Shown here: piece by piece, positions 40,844-41,837 of the stretch
Layout: the number at the start of each line of letters is the position of its first letter
How positions within the stretch are numbered: the first letter of the stretch is position 1
Notes under the pieces: model-generated
Told to the model about the DNA's origin: nothing
The model's input: the letters and a program-made list of their open reading frames with translations, nothing else
Databases searched by the model: none
Made by a program: the position numbers and the translations under genes
Source of the DNA: Chryseosolibacter sp036402075
Lineage (GTDB): Bacteria > Bacteroidota > Bacteroidia > Cytophagales > Cyclobacteriaceae
DNA: 41,837 nt
Direction: 5' to 3'
NCBI GenBank assembly: GCA_036402075.1
Contig: DASWTP010000217.1
Span: 1-41,837 of the forward strand

Positions 40844-41837
40844 ATGAGCGTACAAAAAGCTGCTGATCCACTTTGGTTTAAAGATGCTATCATCTATGAG
40901 TTAAGTGTTCGTGCTTTTAACGACAGCAATGGAGATGGTATCGGTGATTTTCCGGGTCTGATCCAGAAGCTGGATTACCTGGAAGATCTCGGCATCAATA
41001 CCATCTGGCTATTGCCATTCTATCCATCACCGCTGAAAGATGATGGCTACGATGTCACCGACTACTACGATGTTCATCCTGACTACGGTACGTTGGCCGA
41101 TTTTAAGCAATTCCTGAAAGAGGCGCACCGCAGAGGTATTCGCGTGATCACTGAATTGATTCTGAATCACACCTCTGATCAGCATCCCTGGTTTAAAAAA
41201 GCAAAACGCTCCAAAGCAGGTTCGCGCTCACGCGACTTCTATGTGTGGAGTGACACGCCTGACAAGTATAAAGAGGCCCGGGTTATTTTTGCGGAAGAAG
41301 AATCAACCAATTGGACGTATGATCCTGAGGCCAAGTCATACTTCTGGCACCGCTATTATCGTCACCAGCCCGAATTGAACTTCGACAACGCGGAAGTGCA
41401 GCTGGAGATGATCAAGGTTGTAGACTTCTGGCTGAAAATGGGTGTCGATGGATTTCGACTGCCTTCGGTAACTTTTCTCTTTGAACAAGAAGGAACCAGT
41501 TCGGAAAATCTTCCACAGACCCACGCATACCTCAAGAAACTTCGCGCCCACATCGACAAAAACTATAAGAATCGCATCCTGATTGCTGAAGCGAACCTCT
41601 GGCCGGAAGATGCGGCAACCTATTTTGGCAATGGTGAGGAATGTCATATGAACTTTCACTATCCGTTGATGCCGCGGTTGTTCTTAGCACTTCGGACTGA
41701 AGATAGCTATCCGATTGTTGACATCATGGATCAGACACCAACTACACCGCCCAATAGCCAGTGGGCGTTGTTTTTGCGCAACCACGATGAGATGGGGTTG
41801 GAGATGGTAACCGAAGAAGAAAAGGACTACTTGTTCA
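40844..41837 (+). CDS. treS: TreS-like protein lacking the catalytic nucleophile (partial, runs off the window)
   Basis: The ATG directly follows the glgE stop, and 331 codons are visible without a stop. The sequence is that of trehalose synthase: DPLWFKDAIIYELSVRAF, NGDGIGDF, DGYDVTDYYDVHPDYGT, LNHTSDQHPWF, YFWHRYYRHQPELNFDN. TreS interconverts maltose and trehalose and supplies maltose for the GlgE pathway. However, the nucleophile motif, normally GFRLDAV, here reads GFRLPSV, so Pro207 replaces the catalytic Asp. The acid E249 (LIAEANLWP) and D315 (RNHDE) are retained. The frame is intact on both sides. It is therefore probably inactive as a glycosidase or has a changed role, such as a scaffold for a fused or separate maltokinase. 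Confidence 0.9.
   Translation, partial: MSVQKAADPLWFKDAIIYELSVRAFNDSNGDGIGDFPGLIQKLDYLEDLGINTIWLLPFYPSPLKDDGYDVTDYYDVHPDYGTLADFKQFLKEAHRRGIRVITELILNHTSDQHPWFKKAKRSKAGSRSRDFYVWSDTPDKYKEARVIFAEEESTNWTYDPEAKSYFWHRYYRHQPELNFDNAEVQLEMIKVVDFWLKMGVDGFRLPSVTFLFEQEGTSSENLPQTHAYLKKLRAHIDKNYKNRILIAEANLWPEDAATYFGNGEECHMNFHYPLMPRLFLALRTEDSYPIVDIMDQTPTTPPNSQWALFLRNHDEMGLEMVTEEEKDYLF

Overview
The window looks like a chromosomal segment of a free-living Bacteroidota (Bacteroidetes) bacterium of the Cytophagales type. The evidence is TAnnTTTG-type -7 boxes, few Shine-Dalgarno sites, many lipoprotein signals, a TonB-dependent receptor with a carboxypeptidase-regulatory N-domain, a Nudix-type sugar regulator, a TMEM220 protein and an S23-type four-helix-bundle protein. 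There is no rRNA, tRNA, CRISPR array, phage or IS transposase in it. Almost everything concerns sugar handling.

Layout. (1) 1-2134: probable tail of an upstream gene, then an ABC-F translation ATPase. (2) 2559-4902: a GMC flavoprotein dehydrogenase and its gluconate-2-dehydrogenase-subunit-3-like Tat partner, closed by a strong terminator. (3) 5165-8466: a small membrane protein, GlpD and an overlapping DUF3179 protein. (4) 8512-13468: a maltose module with a ROK kinase, a PfkB kinase, beta-phosphoglucomutase and a GH65 phosphorylase. (5) 13530-15015: a GDSL esterase and an OmpA-type lipoprotein. (6) 15071-20177: a xylose module with a sugar MFS permease and a Nudix-like repressor facing xylB-xylA, with a perfect palindrome between them. 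(7) 20392-32426: a large module with a Gfo/Idh/MocA oxidoreductase, two AP2-type TIM-barrel proteins (one cytosolic, one Tat-exported), a lipoprotein cytochrome c, a secreted DUF1080 protein, a 1266-aa cytochrome/PA14/propeller/DUF1080 fusion and a 1101-aa ThuA/sugar-dehydrogenase/PKD/cytochrome fusion. (8) 32503-35213: TonB-dependent receptor and TMEM220 protein. (9) 35476-41837: two GH13 lipoproteins, GlgE and a TreS-like protein that runs off the window.

How it fits together: secreted amylases and a receptor would deliver alpha-glucan oligomers, maltose phosphorylase/beta-PGM and GlgE/TreS would handle maltose and maltose-1-phosphate, and region 7 looks like an oxidative (3-keto-glycoside) route of glycoside breakdown coupled to periplasmic c-type cytochromes. 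That last reading is an inference from domain families.

The most striking observations are: a TreS-like protein whose catalytic nucleophile Asp is replaced by Pro inside an otherwise well-conserved motif; an S23 four-helix-bundle gene bracketed by inverted copies of a short-word repeat and sitting inside the region-7 gene series; a class of 'stuttering-word' dyad repeats found in most longer intergenic gaps, one of which encodes the signal peptide of the 1266-aa lipoprotein; and three copies of the same cytochrome c domain embedded in three different neighbouring proteins.
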